Shown: positions 15,996 through 24,478 of the stretch, piece after piece
Layout of the letters: every line of letters begins with the position of its first letter
How positions within the stretch are numbered: position 1 is the first letter of the stretch
From: Rhizobium sp. CIAT894
GTDB taxonomy: Bacteria > Pseudomonadota > Alphaproteobacteria > Rhizobiales > Rhizobiaceae
DNA: 64,000 nucleotides
Reading direction: 5' to 3'
Assembly: GCF_000172795.2 (NCBI RefSeq)
Contig: NZ_CP020947.1
Span: forward strand, 1,057,001 to 1,121,000
The notes under the pieces: generated by a model
What the model was told of the DNA's origin: nothing
What the model saw: the letters and a program-made list of their open reading frames with translations, nothing else
Databases searched by the model: none
Translations under genes and position numbers: made by a program

Positions 15996-16464
15996 TACGG
16001 GGAGTAAAGGCGGCGCTGGCGGCCGTCCGGGTTGCCAGTGCTTGTTTGCAGACGCTCGCAAGGTGTGAACCCGAAACCCCTCCCCAACCCCTCCCGACAA
16101 GGGGGAGGGACTAACGTGTGGCACCGCTGCAGATAACCTCCAACGCACCAATCCGTGGAACGGCAACACCGGCAAGGCCTCTTCTTTTAGTCGCCGCCGG
16201 GGACCGCAGCTTCCCTTGTGGGGAGGGGTTGGGGAGGGGGCTTGGCCGCCGGCGCCAACCGGACAGCCGGAACTCAAGGCCTGGGGATGACGGAGGGGGC
16301 GCGAGTGCCGCTGAAAGAATGCGACGCGCTGGTTTTGGCGTGTAACAGGAGCGGGCCGCACAGAGTATCGAAGTGCATGGCTGTGTTGTTACGCACCTCC
16401 GCACGGCCCATCATACTTACGATCGGCAAAGCTTCTTGTTCCCGAGACGATGGAAAAATTATCG
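15996..16464. repeat. Intergenic G/C-rich inverted repeat, no gene
   Basis: A block at 16075-16110 (aacccctccccaacccctcc) and its inverse at 16211-16241 (gtggggaggggttggggagg) form a roughly 165-bp hairpin element. This is a second dispersed repeat family, different from the RIME type. No gene is supported in the interval. Confidence 0.65.
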
Positions 16465-17160
16465 TCATCCTTTCACCACCGAAAAGAACAGAAACCGCGG
16501 TGTGGTCGTCAAGCTCCGATAGGCCTGCGGGAGCAGCGTGGCGGCGCGGGGATCGGGCTGCGGTTCGCTGACGATATCGATCTGAAATCCGGCCGCCTTG
16601 AGGGCGTCGAACATGGCGTGCAGCGGCCGGTGCCAGAAACGCATGGCGATCTCCTGTCCGCCGCGCTGCCAGGTCTCGTCGAAGCTGTAGGTCTCGAAAT
16701 AATTGTCGCGGCCGCTCGACGGGTGATCCATGAAGGGGTGGTGGGTGGAGAAAACCAGGCGGCCGCCTTGAGGCAGCAGCCGGTTGAATTCCCGGAGCGC
16801 GCCCGACCAGTCCGGCAGATAATGCAGGACGAGCGAGGCGAGGATCAGTTCGAACGCCTGATCCTCGAACGGCAATGCTTCGCCGAGATCCGCCTGCAGC
16901 AGGCGTGCGCGTCCTTCCAGGCGGCGTTGCGCGATCTGCAGCATGCCGGCGCTGGCATCGATCCCGGTCACCACGGCCCCGCGCTCGACAAGCGCTGCCG
17001 CATGCGCCCCGCCGCCGCATCCGGCATCGAGCACCGAAAGCCCGGCGACCGCGCCGGCCAAGGCAAGAATGGCCGGCCGCTCGTAATAGGCATTCCAGGC
17101 ATTGGCCTCATTATCCGCGTCATAAGCGGCCGCGAAGGCGTCATAGTCATTCTCGGCCAT
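16465..17160 (-). CDS. SAM-dependent methyltransferase (class I)
   Basis: This 231-residue protein has a type-11 methyltransferase fold. The SAM-binding motif I is VLDAGCGGGAHAAAL (about 49-63), an acidic end of strand 2 follows in VTGIDAS, motif post-I is in LLQADLGEALPF, and motif III is in LLPQGGRLVFSTHHPF. The ATG at 17160 has a ggaaagg ribosome site; the much longer upstream frame runs through repeat DNA. Substrate unknown; UbiE/COQ5-like small-molecule methylation is the nearest comparison. Confidence 0.88.
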   Translation of the reverse strand: MAENDYDAFAAAYDADNEANAWNAYYERPAILALAGAVAGLSVLDAGCGGGAHAAALVERGAVVTGIDASAGMLQIAQRRLEGRARLLQADLGEALPFEDQAFELILASLVLHYLPDWSGALREFNRLLPQGGRLVFSTHHPFMDHPSSGRDNYFETYSFDETWQRGGQEIAMRFWHRPLHAMFDALKAAGFQIDIVSEPQPDPRAATLLPQAYRSLTTTPRFLFFSVVKG

Positions 17161-17584
17161 GGTTTGCCTTTCCGGTGTCGGACGATTGCGTTGGGTCATG
17201 CATGTTTGGTTAAGGGGCAGCCGCACCATTTTTGCGAGAATCGCCGGCGAATGCAAGCTGATGCGGAGCGCATGGCGGCGCCACGGCCGAGAGGTCGTGC
17301 CGTGGCCGCCCCCCTCTGCCCTGCCGGACCCGGGGCGAGCCACGGGTCTCGCCCGTCCTTCGGACCCCCCACAGGTGGGGAGATTGGCTAGGCGCGATGG
17401 TTTCCCTAAACAACTGGTGTCACAGCAGGGCGAACCGGTAGAGGGACGGGAAGGTTTCGCCACTCGTGATCTCCCCACCTGTGGGGGAGATGCCCGGCAG
17501 GGCAGAGGGGGGCTTGAACGGCACATCGGCAGAAATGGGAGGACGGAGATCGGGGGCGCGGTTTCGCCAAACTCCCGGCTGAGG
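17161..17584. repeat. Long inverted repeat between methyltransferase and deaminase genes
   Basis: Segments around 17308-17329 (ccgcccccctctgccctgcc) and 17487-17513 (inverse) flank an inner pair, cacaggtggggagat / atctccccacctgtg. The interval can fold as one large hairpin. No gene is supported; frames here run through the repeat. Confidence 0.65.
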
Positions 17585-18058
17585 CTAAGCCTTGCCCAGG
17601 TGTTTCGGCCAGAATTCCTGATGCACTGTGGCGGCTTCGTCTTCGAGGTTCGTCGGGCCAACCACGGTGACGATGCGTGCGCCGGTTTGCAGCACCGCCC
17701 GGCTCGGCACGTTCAGGCCGACCCCTGCCATCTCGCCCAGCCGGGTTTCGGAGCACGCAAACACCATATGCCCGATGCCCGACCAGTAGATCGCCCCGGA
17801 GCACATCGCGCACGGCTCCGTGCTGGTGTAGAGCGTGCAGTCGGCGAGAAAACCGGTGTCGTAGTGCTGCGCCGCAGATTTAACCAGGTTCATCTCGGCG
17901 TGGTTGGTCATGTCGTGGCCGGTGAAGACGCTGTTTTCGGCGCGCAGGATGACCTCGCCATCCTTCACCAGCACCGAGCCGAATGGTTCGTCGCCGCGGT
18001 CCATCGCGGATCTCGAGAGCGCAATCGCCTCGCGTAAAAACAGCTCGTGATCTTCCAT
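17585..18058 (-). CDS. Nucleoside/cytidine-type deaminase (zinc-dependent)
   Basis: This 157-residue protein has the deaminase zinc signature: HAE at about residues 54-56 (MTNHAEMNLV) with the proton-shuttle glutamate, and PCxxC in STEPCAMCSGAIYWSG (about 83-87). The pattern resembles guanine deaminase and tRNA-adenosine deaminase relatives. Lack of a tRNA-binding C terminus favours a free base or nucleoside. The ATG at 18058 gives the usual family length; the upstream extension is not conserved-looking. It acts in the cytoplasm; exact substrate is not readable. Confidence 0.88.
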   Translation of the reverse strand: MEDHELFLREAIALSRSAMDRGDEPFGSVLVKDGEVILRAENSVFTGHDMTNHAEMNLVKSAAQHYDTGFLADCTLYTSTEPCAMCSGAIYWSGIGHMVFACSETRLGEMAGVGLNVPSRAVLQTGARIVTVVGPTNLEDEAATVHQEFWPKHLGKA

Positions 18059-18260
18059 CAGAGTCTCCCCAAAGGTTAGAGCCGGACGATTTTGTCTTGA
18101 ATCGGAGGGAATTCCAAGGGCTGCAAATCCGATTGACGATCGGCGGAGCGGATCGAGTGCAGACACCCGGACCTTACGAAAATGTATAATCCCGGCGAGG
18201 TCCCGGTGAGATTTGGGGCGCAGGCTTGGCGCCGTCATTGCCAAGTCGAGGCCAGTTCTC

Positions 18261-19091
18261 ATGAATATGCGTGCCACACCTGCCGCCCTTCTGCCGGCGA
18301 TCCATCCGGTCAGCCTGCGGCTCGATACCTATCTGATCAATCTCGACCGGGCGCCGTTGCGCCGGTTTCGCATGGAACGGCTGCTGACGGATTTTGGCCT
18401 TGCCTTCGAGCGGGTGGCGGCAGTCGATGGCGCGGGGCTGAGCCTGCCGCATCCGGGCTTCGACGAGGCGGCCTATCTCAGCCGGCACGGCCGCCGGCCG
18501 AACCCTTTCGAGATCGGCTGTTATCTGAGCCATGTCGAATGCGCCAGACGCTTCCTGGCCGGCCATGCCGAATTCGCGCTCGTTCTGGAAGACGATCTCG
18601 ACTTCGACGACGATCTGACTGAGCTGCTCGAAGCCGCCCTCGAACACCATGAGCGTTGGGATATCCTGCGGCTCTCCACCGTCAATTCCGGGAAAAAGCA
18701 CAGGGTGGAGACGCTGACGGCGTCGCGCTCGCTGGCCATCGCGCTGACCCGCGAGAAGGGGTCCGGCGCCTATCTCATCAACCGCAAGGCGGCAGGCTGG
18801 ATTACCGGCGCGCTTTTGCCCATGCGCCTGCCCTATGATCTCGCCTTCGATCTGGAGTTCGATGCGGGGCTGAACGCCTGTTTCGTCGATCCGCTGCCGG
18901 TCAGCCAAAGGGCGGATGGCCATTCCCAGATCCAGGCGGGGCTTTCGGCCTACCGGCTTGGCCGCCGCCGGCCGTGGAGCGTCCTGCCCTATCGCACGGC
19001 GGCCGAGCTGCGCCGGTTTACGCGCCGCTTGCGCCGTCTTGCCGCCTTGCGCATGAGCATTCAGGACGTCTCCTCCGAGACCGGCGATTAG
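18261..19091 (+). CDS. Glycosyltransferase family 25 (LPS biosynthesis-type)
   Basis: This 276-residue protein has the GT25 marks: LDTYLINLDRAPLRRFRME (about 21-39), GCYLSHVECARRFL, and the acidic nucleotide-sugar motif LVLEDDLDFDDDL (about 110-122). A later catalytic-region pair, GSGAYLINRKAAGWI, follows. GT25 enzymes add galactose or similar sugars to lipopolysaccharide core. The ATG at 18261 is preferred to the upstream frame because similarity starts after it. It stands alone between a deaminase gene and a two-component system. Confidence 0.85.
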   Translation: MNMRATPAALLPAIHPVSLRLDTYLINLDRAPLRRFRMERLLTDFGLAFERVAAVDGAGLSLPHPGFDEAAYLSRHGRRPNPFEIGCYLSHVECARRFLAGHAEFALVLEDDLDFDDDLTELLEAALEHHERWDILRLSTVNSGKKHRVETLTASRSLAIALTREKGSGAYLINRKAAGWITGALLPMRLPYDLAFDLEFDAGLNACFVDPLPVSQRADGHSQIQAGLSAYRLGRRRPWSVLPYRTAAELRRFTRRLRRLAALRMSIQDVSSETGD

Positions 19092-19153
19092 GACGTCTCG
19101 GAGAGGGCGTTCACCCCAGGTGAGCAGTTAGGACTGCTCACCCATGTGAGCGC

Positions 19154-20554
19154 TTAGGGGCGCTCATCCGGCATGAGCGGAAAGGCGATCGAGAGGGTGA
19201 GGCCGGGATGATTGTCGGCCATGCTGATCTCGGCTGAATGCAGGTCGGCGATCGCCTTGACGAGGCTGAGCCCGAGCCCGCTTCCGGGCGTCGTGCGGCT
19301 CTTGTCGAGCCGGTAGAGACGCCGGAAGACCTTGTCTCTTTCGCCGGCGGGAATGCCGGGGCCGGTATCGGCGACCGAGACGATGGCGCGGCCGCCCCGG
19401 CAGCGGAGCGCAACCGTGATATCGGTGCCGGCAGGGCAGTGGTTGATCGCATTCTCCACCAGGTTGGCGATCATCTGCGTCAGCAGATCGCGGTCGCCCC
19501 GGATGAGCGCCGGACAGCGCTCGGTGATCCTCAGCGATTTCAGCGCATCTTCGGCGACATCGGCATAGACCTCGGAAATGACGGCGAGCACAGCGTCGAT
19601 ATCGGTTGCCTGGAATCGTTCCTTGCGGGCGCCGGCCTCGATCTGCGAGATGCGCAGCAGCGCCTCGAAGGTGGCGTTGATCCGGTCGCTCTCGTGCCTC
19701 GCCTCGTCGAGAAGGGTCGAAACGTCAGCCTGCCGGTCATTTCCCGCCACTGCGGCATCGAGCGTCAGCCGCAGCCTGTTGAGCGGCGTTTTCAGATCAT
19801 GGGCGATATCGGTGCTCACCTGCCGCATGCTCTCGACCAGGCTCTGCAGCCGCACCAGCGCCGCGTTGATCTGGATCGCCACCGTGTCGAGATCGTCGCC
19901 ATTGCCGCTGATCGGAATGCGGGCGTCGAGCGCGCCGTGGGAGACGTCGTTCATGGTGAGGGCCACCCTGTCCAGCCGCGCCTGGGCGCGAAGGGCGAGA
20001 AAGACGCCGCCGCCGATCGCCGTCGCCACGACGATCGCTGCCGCCCATTCGAAACTGACCAGCACGATCCGCAGCATCTCGTCGACATCGTTGAAGTTTT
20101 CGCCGACCACCAGGCTGTAGGGGCCGATCGTCGATACCTGCATCCGGTAGCGTTCATGGCCCTTCAGCGCGACGTCGCGCGAGCGGACGGTATAGACGCC
20201 GTTCGGGATAGGCGGTGCGGCGAAATTGCCGGCGAGCTTTTTGCCGGCATGGTCGGTCAGCGAATAAAGCCCGTCCGAGGTCGACTGGAAGCTCGCATAA
20301 TTGTTCAGCGTATTGACGAGATCCTGGGTGTCGCCCGGCTCGTAAGTCGAGACGATGAGCGAATTCATCTCGGTCAGCGACTGTTCGAGATCGCGGGAGA
20401 GGCCGAGGTCCAGCATGTGATAGATGACCGCGCCGCTCAGAAAGAAGGTGACGACGAAGAGCACGCCGAAGGTGACGGCAAGCCGGAACGGCGTGCTCCG
20501 GCGCAGGCTGGAGAAGGATGCCGAAAAGCGTGTGCGGTCGGGAAAAATCATCAT
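19154..20554 (-). CDS. Sensor histidine kinase
   Basis: This 466-residue inner-membrane kinase has a transmembrane segment at about 25-47, a periplasmic loop to about 162, a second transmembrane segment at about 163-187, a HAMP linker, and a HisKA domain with phospho-acceptor His252 (DIAHDLKTPLNRL). The ATPase domain has an N box (NLVENAINH) and G boxes (VADTGPGIP, GSGLGLSLVKAI). It is the second gene of a leftward pair with the OmpR-type regulator upstream, separated by a 108-bp interval that contains a large palindromic repeat. The signal is unknown. Confidence 0.92.
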   Translation of the reverse strand: MMIFPDRTRFSASFSSLRRSTPFRLAVTFGVLFVVTFFLSGAVIYHMLDLGLSRDLEQSLTEMNSLIVSTYEPGDTQDLVNTLNNYASFQSTSDGLYSLTDHAGKKLAGNFAAPPIPNGVYTVRSRDVALKGHERYRMQVSTIGPYSLVVGENFNDVDEMLRIVLVSFEWAAAIVVATAIGGGVFLALRAQARLDRVALTMNDVSHGALDARIPISGNGDDLDTVAIQINAALVRLQSLVESMRQVSTDIAHDLKTPLNRLRLTLDAAVAGNDRQADVSTLLDEARHESDRINATFEALLRISQIEAGARKERFQATDIDAVLAVISEVYADVAEDALKSLRITERCPALIRGDRDLLTQMIANLVENAINHCPAGTDITVALRCRGGRAIVSVADTGPGIPAGERDKVFRRLYRLDKSRTTPGSGLGLSLVKAIADLHSAEISMADNHPGLTLSIAFPLMPDERP

Positions 20555-20561
20555 GTTCTAC

Positions 20562-20661
20562 AGCGCGTCGCATCAAACTTGATTCATGCGACGCGCTTTC
20601 GTCCTTTGTTTTTATGCATGTCGTTATCCCGGAACCGCTGCACACTTCCGGGCGAACATGC
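20562..20661. repeat. Dispersed palindromic repeat (gcatgtcgttatcccgg family)
   Basis: A hairpin gcgcgtcgcat/atgcgacgcgc (20562-20596) is followed by a unit at 20614-20661 (tcgttatcccggaaccgctg core). The latter recurs inverted at 39351-39400 inside the phage region. It sits between the regulator and kinase genes, so it may attenuate kinase expression. Confidence 0.75.
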
Positions 20662-20662
20662 A

Positions 20663-21361
20663 CTAACGCGGCGCATGCAGGCTGTAGCCGGTGTTGCGGA
20701 TCGTGTGCAGGAGCTGGGCCTGGAACGGCTTGTCGAGCTTGGCCCTGAGGCGGCTGATATGGGTCTCGACGACACTGGTCTTCGGATCGAAGTGGAAATC
20801 CCAGACGCGCTCGAGCAGCATCGTCTTGGTGATCACCCGGCCTTCGCCGCGCATCAGCACCTCGAGCAGGGTGAATTCGCGCGGCTGCAGTTCGATCACC
20901 TGTCCGGCGCGCCGCGCCTCGCGCCGGATCAGGTCGAGCTCGAGATCGGCGACCTTCAAGACCGTGCGCTGCTCCTGTACCGGCGGCCGCCGGCCGAGCG
21001 CATTGACGCGGGCCAGAAGCTCGGAGAAGGCAAAGGGTTTGGTGAGATAATCGTCGCCGCCCGCCTCCAGCCCCTCGACCCGGTCGTCGACGCCGCCGAC
21101 CGATGTCAGGAACAGCGCCGGTGCGCCGACCTTGGCAGCCCGCAGCGACCGGACGATCGCCAGCCCATCGAGGCCCGGCAGCATGCGATCGACGACGATG
21201 ACGTCATAGGCCTCGCGCTGCGCCTGAAACAGCCCGTCGCGGCCGTCGCCGATGACGTCGCAGACATGGCCGGCCTCGGAGAAGCCCTTGGCGATATAAT
21301 CGGATGTCTTGGTATCGTCCTCGATAAGCAGGATTCGCATCGGCCCGATCGCTTTCGCCAT
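20663..21361 (-). CDS. OmpR-family response regulator
   Basis: This 232-residue regulator has a receiver domain with acidic pocket IEDD, phospho-acceptor Asp58 (VVDRMLPG) and the conserved lysine in LTKPF. The C-terminal winged helix carries LQPREFTLLEVLMRGEGRVI and VVETHISRLRAKLD. It pairs with the kinase gene just downstream. The start could be the ATG at 21361 or the one at 21340 (MRILLIEDD), which fits family length better. The target genes are unknown. Confidence 0.92.
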   Translation of the reverse strand: MAKAIGPMRILLIEDDTKTSDYIAKGFSEAGHVCDVIGDGRDGLFQAQREAYDVIVVDRMLPGLDGLAIVRSLRAAKVGAPALFLTSVGGVDDRVEGLEAGGDDYLTKPFAFSELLARVNALGRRPPVQEQRTVLKVADLELDLIRREARRAGQVIELQPREFTLLEVLMRGEGRVITKTMLLERVWDFHFDPKTSVVETHISRLRAKLDKPFQAQLLHTIRNTGYSLHAPR

Positions 21362-21480
21362 GCCTGTAGCGATCAGATCTAGCCGAGGGGGCGGCTTGGC
21401 CGCAACTTACGGATTGGTAAGGCGAGGGGTGGGCAGCGGCGCAGCACATTCCCGCCGCCGACAGATCCGCGCAGCCCCGA

Positions 21481-22818
21481 TCAGCTGGTGATCCGCGGGG
21501 CGCTGACGATCTTGCGGAACAGGGCTTCCATTGCCTCTTCGATGCCGTCGGTGGGACTGACCGCGAAATAGAAGCCGGGGCTTGCGCATTCTTCCATTTT
21601 TGCGGCGATGCTGGTCTCGAAGGGCTTCACCCAGTCCTTGTAAAAGTTGTTGTCGGGCAGGGGCAGGTAGGTCGTATAGAGGACGGCGACCTTGATGCCG
21701 CGATCTTTGAGCTTCTTGCAATAAGTCGTGTCGATCGGTTCGATGCAGCGTCCGCCGTTGGCGCCTTTCGGGCTGGTGCAGCCGGCCGGCTTGTAGCTGT
21801 CGCCAACACCGTCAGCGACGAAAAACACGATCTTCTGGCGATCGGCATTGCTGGTGCCGGTGCCGATGTTGCCCTTGATTTCGCCTTCGATGCCTTTCAG
21901 CGCTTCGTCAAAGCTCGTCTGCTGGTCGTTGTAATAGTTCTGAAAGGGAATGCTCATCAGTTTGATCATATTCGTCGCGTCTGCCACGGCGCCAAGATCA
22001 TAGTCGAGGTCGGAGACCTTGAAGAGCTTGGCGGCTTTGGCGTCCTGCGCGGTCTTGCCGAACGTATAGGCAGCCACCCGGAATTGGCTTGGCATGGACT
22101 GCGTGTCCTCTGCCTTGGCCATCAGGGCTTTCACGGCAGCGGCGACCACGTCGATACGGATGGTCACGCCATTGTTGCGTGCGACATTGTAATAGCTGTT
22201 CTTGTCCTCGACGCCCTTTTCCGAAACGATGTGGCATGCGAAGGCGCAGTTTTTATCCTTGCCGCCATCATGGCCGTTGGCCGTGGCTTTTTTCATCGCG
22301 GCGATGTCGTCGGTGGTCGCCCCAACGCCCATCGACGGGGTGTTGTCCAGCAGCATGAAGAAATCCATGTAGGACGGCGTCTCGAACTGGGCGGTTGCCG
22401 CCCCGGTCACGGCGATCTCGTCAAATCCCATCACCTGCATGAAGGTTGTGGGCATCGCCGCGTTGAAGGATACGGTCGAGCTGAGCGTGCCGCCCTTTTT
22501 CTGAACGCTGATGTCGACCGTCACCGGCACGTCGCCCTGTTTTTTGGACATCTGCGAAAAGAAGATCTTCTGCGCTTCGGATTTTCCGAGCGTCAGCGAC
22601 CCGTCGCCCGACATCGTGTTGGCCTGCGTCGCCGCCTCCGAAGTCGGTGTGATCGATCCCACGGCTGCCGCGTCCGCAGCGGCATAAAGCTCGGTGCGCA
22701 AAGACAGGGCATTGCCGAAATCAATGGCTGTACCGGCCACCCCCAGCAGCGGAACGACGAGCAGCGCCGTCATGATTCCGAAGTTGCCGGATCGGTCAGA
22801 GATGAAACGATGCAACAT
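21481..22818 (-). CDS. TadG-like pilus/vWA domain protein
   Basis: This 445-residue protein has a TadE/TadG-type N-terminal membrane anchor (SGNFGIMTALLVVPLLGVAG, about 10-29, then AIDFGNA). A long extracytoplasmic part follows with a vWA-like domain starting YMDFFMLLDNTPSMGVGA. The metal-site sequence is DNTPS, not the usual DxSxS. Cysteines are paired in CAFACH and CTSPKGANGGRC. TadG proteins are assembly or surface components of Flp pili, but no other tad genes are nearby. The ATG at 22818 is chosen because the anchor begins there. Confidence 0.85.
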   Translation of the reverse strand: MLHRFISDRSGNFGIMTALLVVPLLGVAGTAIDFGNALSLRTELYAAADAAAVGSITPTSEAATQANTMSGDGSLTLGKSEAQKIFFSQMSKKQGDVPVTVDISVQKKGGTLSSTVSFNAAMPTTFMQVMGFDEIAVTGAATAQFETPSYMDFFMLLDNTPSMGVGATTDDIAAMKKATANGHDGGKDKNCAFACHIVSEKGVEDKNSYYNVARNNGVTIRIDVVAAAVKALMAKAEDTQSMPSQFRVAAYTFGKTAQDAKAAKLFKVSDLDYDLGAVADATNMIKLMSIPFQNYYNDQQTSFDEALKGIEGEIKGNIGTGTSNADRQKIVFFVADGVGDSYKPAGCTSPKGANGGRCIEPIDTTYCKKLKDRGIKVAVLYTTYLPLPDNNFYKDWVKPFETSIAAKMEECASPGFYFAVSPTDGIEEAMEALFRKIVSAPRITS

Positions 22819-23004
22819 GCAAAGGCGGCCTTCCCGTGGGGGCTGTGTCACAGCCCGATCGCGATGCGGCGATCACTAGCAGCCGAACTTAAACCAAAGG
22901 CAAATACGTCTGGTTGTGTTCTAACTAAATTGCGCGGGAATTCGCGGTCGCCATCATCCGCGCCGCGGGCGCGTTCGCTCGTCGGCGCCCACATCTTTGG
23001 GCCG

Positions 23005-23349
23005 TCAACCCGTCATCAGTTGCTCGGGAAGCTGTCCGTAAGCCGTCAGAATAGCCCTGACCAAGCCGGGAAAGCGCTCGTCCAGTTCCGGGCAACGGGT
23101 CTGATTGCGCATCTCCACCCCCTGGCGCTCGCTGCGGATCAGCCCGGATTCGCGCAGCACCTTGAAATGGTTCGACAGCGACGATTTCGGAATGACGCGG
23201 TCGCCGAGATCGGCGAGCGCTGAACAGGTGCCGCCGCAGGCGGCGCCGGCGAGCTTGGCGAAGATCGCAACGCGCTCGGGATCGGAGAGCGCATAGAGGA
23301 TCGCCTCGGGCTTGATGTCCTCCAGGGCTGGGTGAAAGAGCGGTCGCAT
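23005..23349 (-). CDS. ArsR-family transcriptional regulator
   Basis: This 114-residue protein is a winged-helix repressor of ArsR type: LYALSDPERVAIFAKLAGA (about 18-36), the recognition helix SSLSNHFKVLRESGLI (about 56-71), and the wing RSERQGVEMRNQTR. Cysteines at the start of the second helix region (CGGTCSAL) could sense thiol or metal signals but do not match the classic ELCVC box. It is divergent from the SDR gene with a shared 107-bp promoter region containing an inverted repeat, so it probably represses that gene. Confidence 0.9.
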   Translation of the reverse strand: MRPLFHPALEDIKPEAILYALSDPERVAIFAKLAGAACGGTCSALADLGDRVIPKSSLSNHFKVLRESGLIRSERQGVEMRNQTRCPELDERFPGLVRAILTAYGQLPEQLMTG

Positions 23350-23386
23350 GAATTTTATATAGTGCCTCTTGAAACCGAGATCAACA

Positions 23387-23411
23387 GTTCCGAATTTCTG
23401 AACTACGGAAC
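23387..23411. promoter_or_regulatory. Inverted repeat, candidate ArsR operator
   Basis: The arms gttccg (23387-23392) and cggaac (23406-23411) lie in the divergent ArsR/SDR promoter region. Inner bases extend the dyad partly (ttccgaattt, ctgaactacggaa). Confidence 0.55.
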
Positions 23412-23456
23412 AAGGCCGTCAATTCCGGCGGCCGTCCGGATCAGAAGGAACAAGAG

Positions 23457-24203
23457 ATGGCTAAGCTCACAGGGAAGGTCGCAGTGGTCACGGGAGCCTC
23501 CAAAGGCATCGGCGCCGCGATCGCCAAGGCGATGGCGGCCGAAGGTGCGCAAGTGGTGGTCAATTACGCCTCGAGCAAGGCGGGAGCCGACGCCGTCGTC
23601 GAGGCGATCGGGGCGGCCGGCGGCAAAGCCATCGCGGTGCAGGGCGACGTTTCCAAAGCCGAACAGGCGCAGGGCGTGGTCGAGGCTGCGGTCAAGGAAT
23701 TCGGCAAGCTCGACGTGCTGGTCAACAACTCCGGCGTCTATGAATTCGCGCCGATCGACGAGGTGACCGAGGAGCAATATCGCCGCATCTTCGATGTCAA
23801 TGTTCTCGGCGTTCTCCTCACCACCCAGGCGGCAGCCAAGCATCTCGGCGAGGGCGGCAGCGTCATCAACATCTCCTCGGTCGTCACCAGCCTGGGCCTG
23901 CCGGCCACGGCCGTCTACACCGGCACCAAGGGCGCCGTCGAGGGCATCAACAGCGTGCTTGCCAAGGAGCTTGGCCCGCGCAAGATCCGCGTCAACGCCA
24001 TTCTGCCGGGCATGGTCGAGACCGAGGGAACCCACACGGCCGGCGTCATCGGCTCGGATTTGCAGCAGACCATGGTCGCCCAGACGCCGCTCGGCCGCAT
24101 CGGCCAGCCGGACGATATCGCCGGCATCGCCGTCTTCCTCGCTTCCGACGATGCCCGCTGGCTGACCGGCGAACGGCTGGTCGCAAGCGGCGGTTTCCGC
24201 TGA
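23457..24203 (+). CDS. Short-chain dehydrogenase/reductase (FabG-like)
   Basis: This 248-residue classical SDR has the NAD(P) motif TGASKGIG (12-19), the NNSG-type motif at 90-93, and catalytic residues Ser140, Tyr154 and Lys158 (YTGTK). The usual C-terminal end is GERLVASGGFR. It uses NAD(P)H to reduce or oxidise an unknown carbonyl or alcohol. An ArsR gene diverges from it. Its last codons lie in the start of a roughly 200-bp direct repeat that recurs after the cyclase gene. Confidence 0.92.
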   Translation: MAKLTGKVAVVTGASKGIGAAIAKAMAAEGAQVVVNYASSKAGADAVVEAIGAAGGKAIAVQGDVSKAEQAQGVVEAAVKEFGKLDVLVNNSGVYEFAPIDEVTEEQYRRIFDVNVLGVLLTTQAAAKHLGEGGSVINISSVVTSLGLPATAVYTGTKGAVEGINSVLAKELGPRKIRVNAILPGMVETEGTHTAGVIGSDLQQTMVAQTPLGRIGQPDDIAGIAVFLASDDARWLTGERLVASGGFR

Positions 24204-24396
24204 GATGTGAGTGAAAAGCGCGCGCTTCTCGAGCGCGCGCATACGCGGATACCGGTCCACCCACCCTCCGTCGTTCTCGGGCTTGGCCGGGGAGATCCAT
24301 GCCGGCCGCCTCGGCTGCGACCATGGATTCCAGGCTCAGGGCCTGGAATGACGGAGGTTGAAGGTGCGTTTCTGCCCGACGCGCCGGCGGCGCAGC
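24185..24396 (+). repeat. Long direct repeat, copy 1 (with two RIME halves)
   Basis: This runs from the SDR 3' end (aagcggcggtttccgctgag) through a hairpin (gcgcgcgcttctcgagcgcgc) and repeats at 24266-24298 and 24325-24356. It resumes as 26327-26499 on the other side of the cyclase gene with few differences. Copy 2 lacks about 45 bp, the first RIME half. Confidence 0.8.
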
Positions 24397-24478
24397 GCCT
24401 CGCTGTGACAGAGATGGCAGATATGCGCCGCCAGCGCATATCCATTGATCGACGCTTGGGGATTGTCCCCGCCCGCTG

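Noticed and set aside
19238-21382. 714-residue frame opposite the two-component genes
   Set aside because: Shadow of the kinase and regulator genes; no domain pattern or start signal.
21481-22818. Complete Tad pilus locus
   Set aside because: Only a TadG-like protein is present; no tadA, tadB, tadC, rcpA or pilin genes are adjacent.
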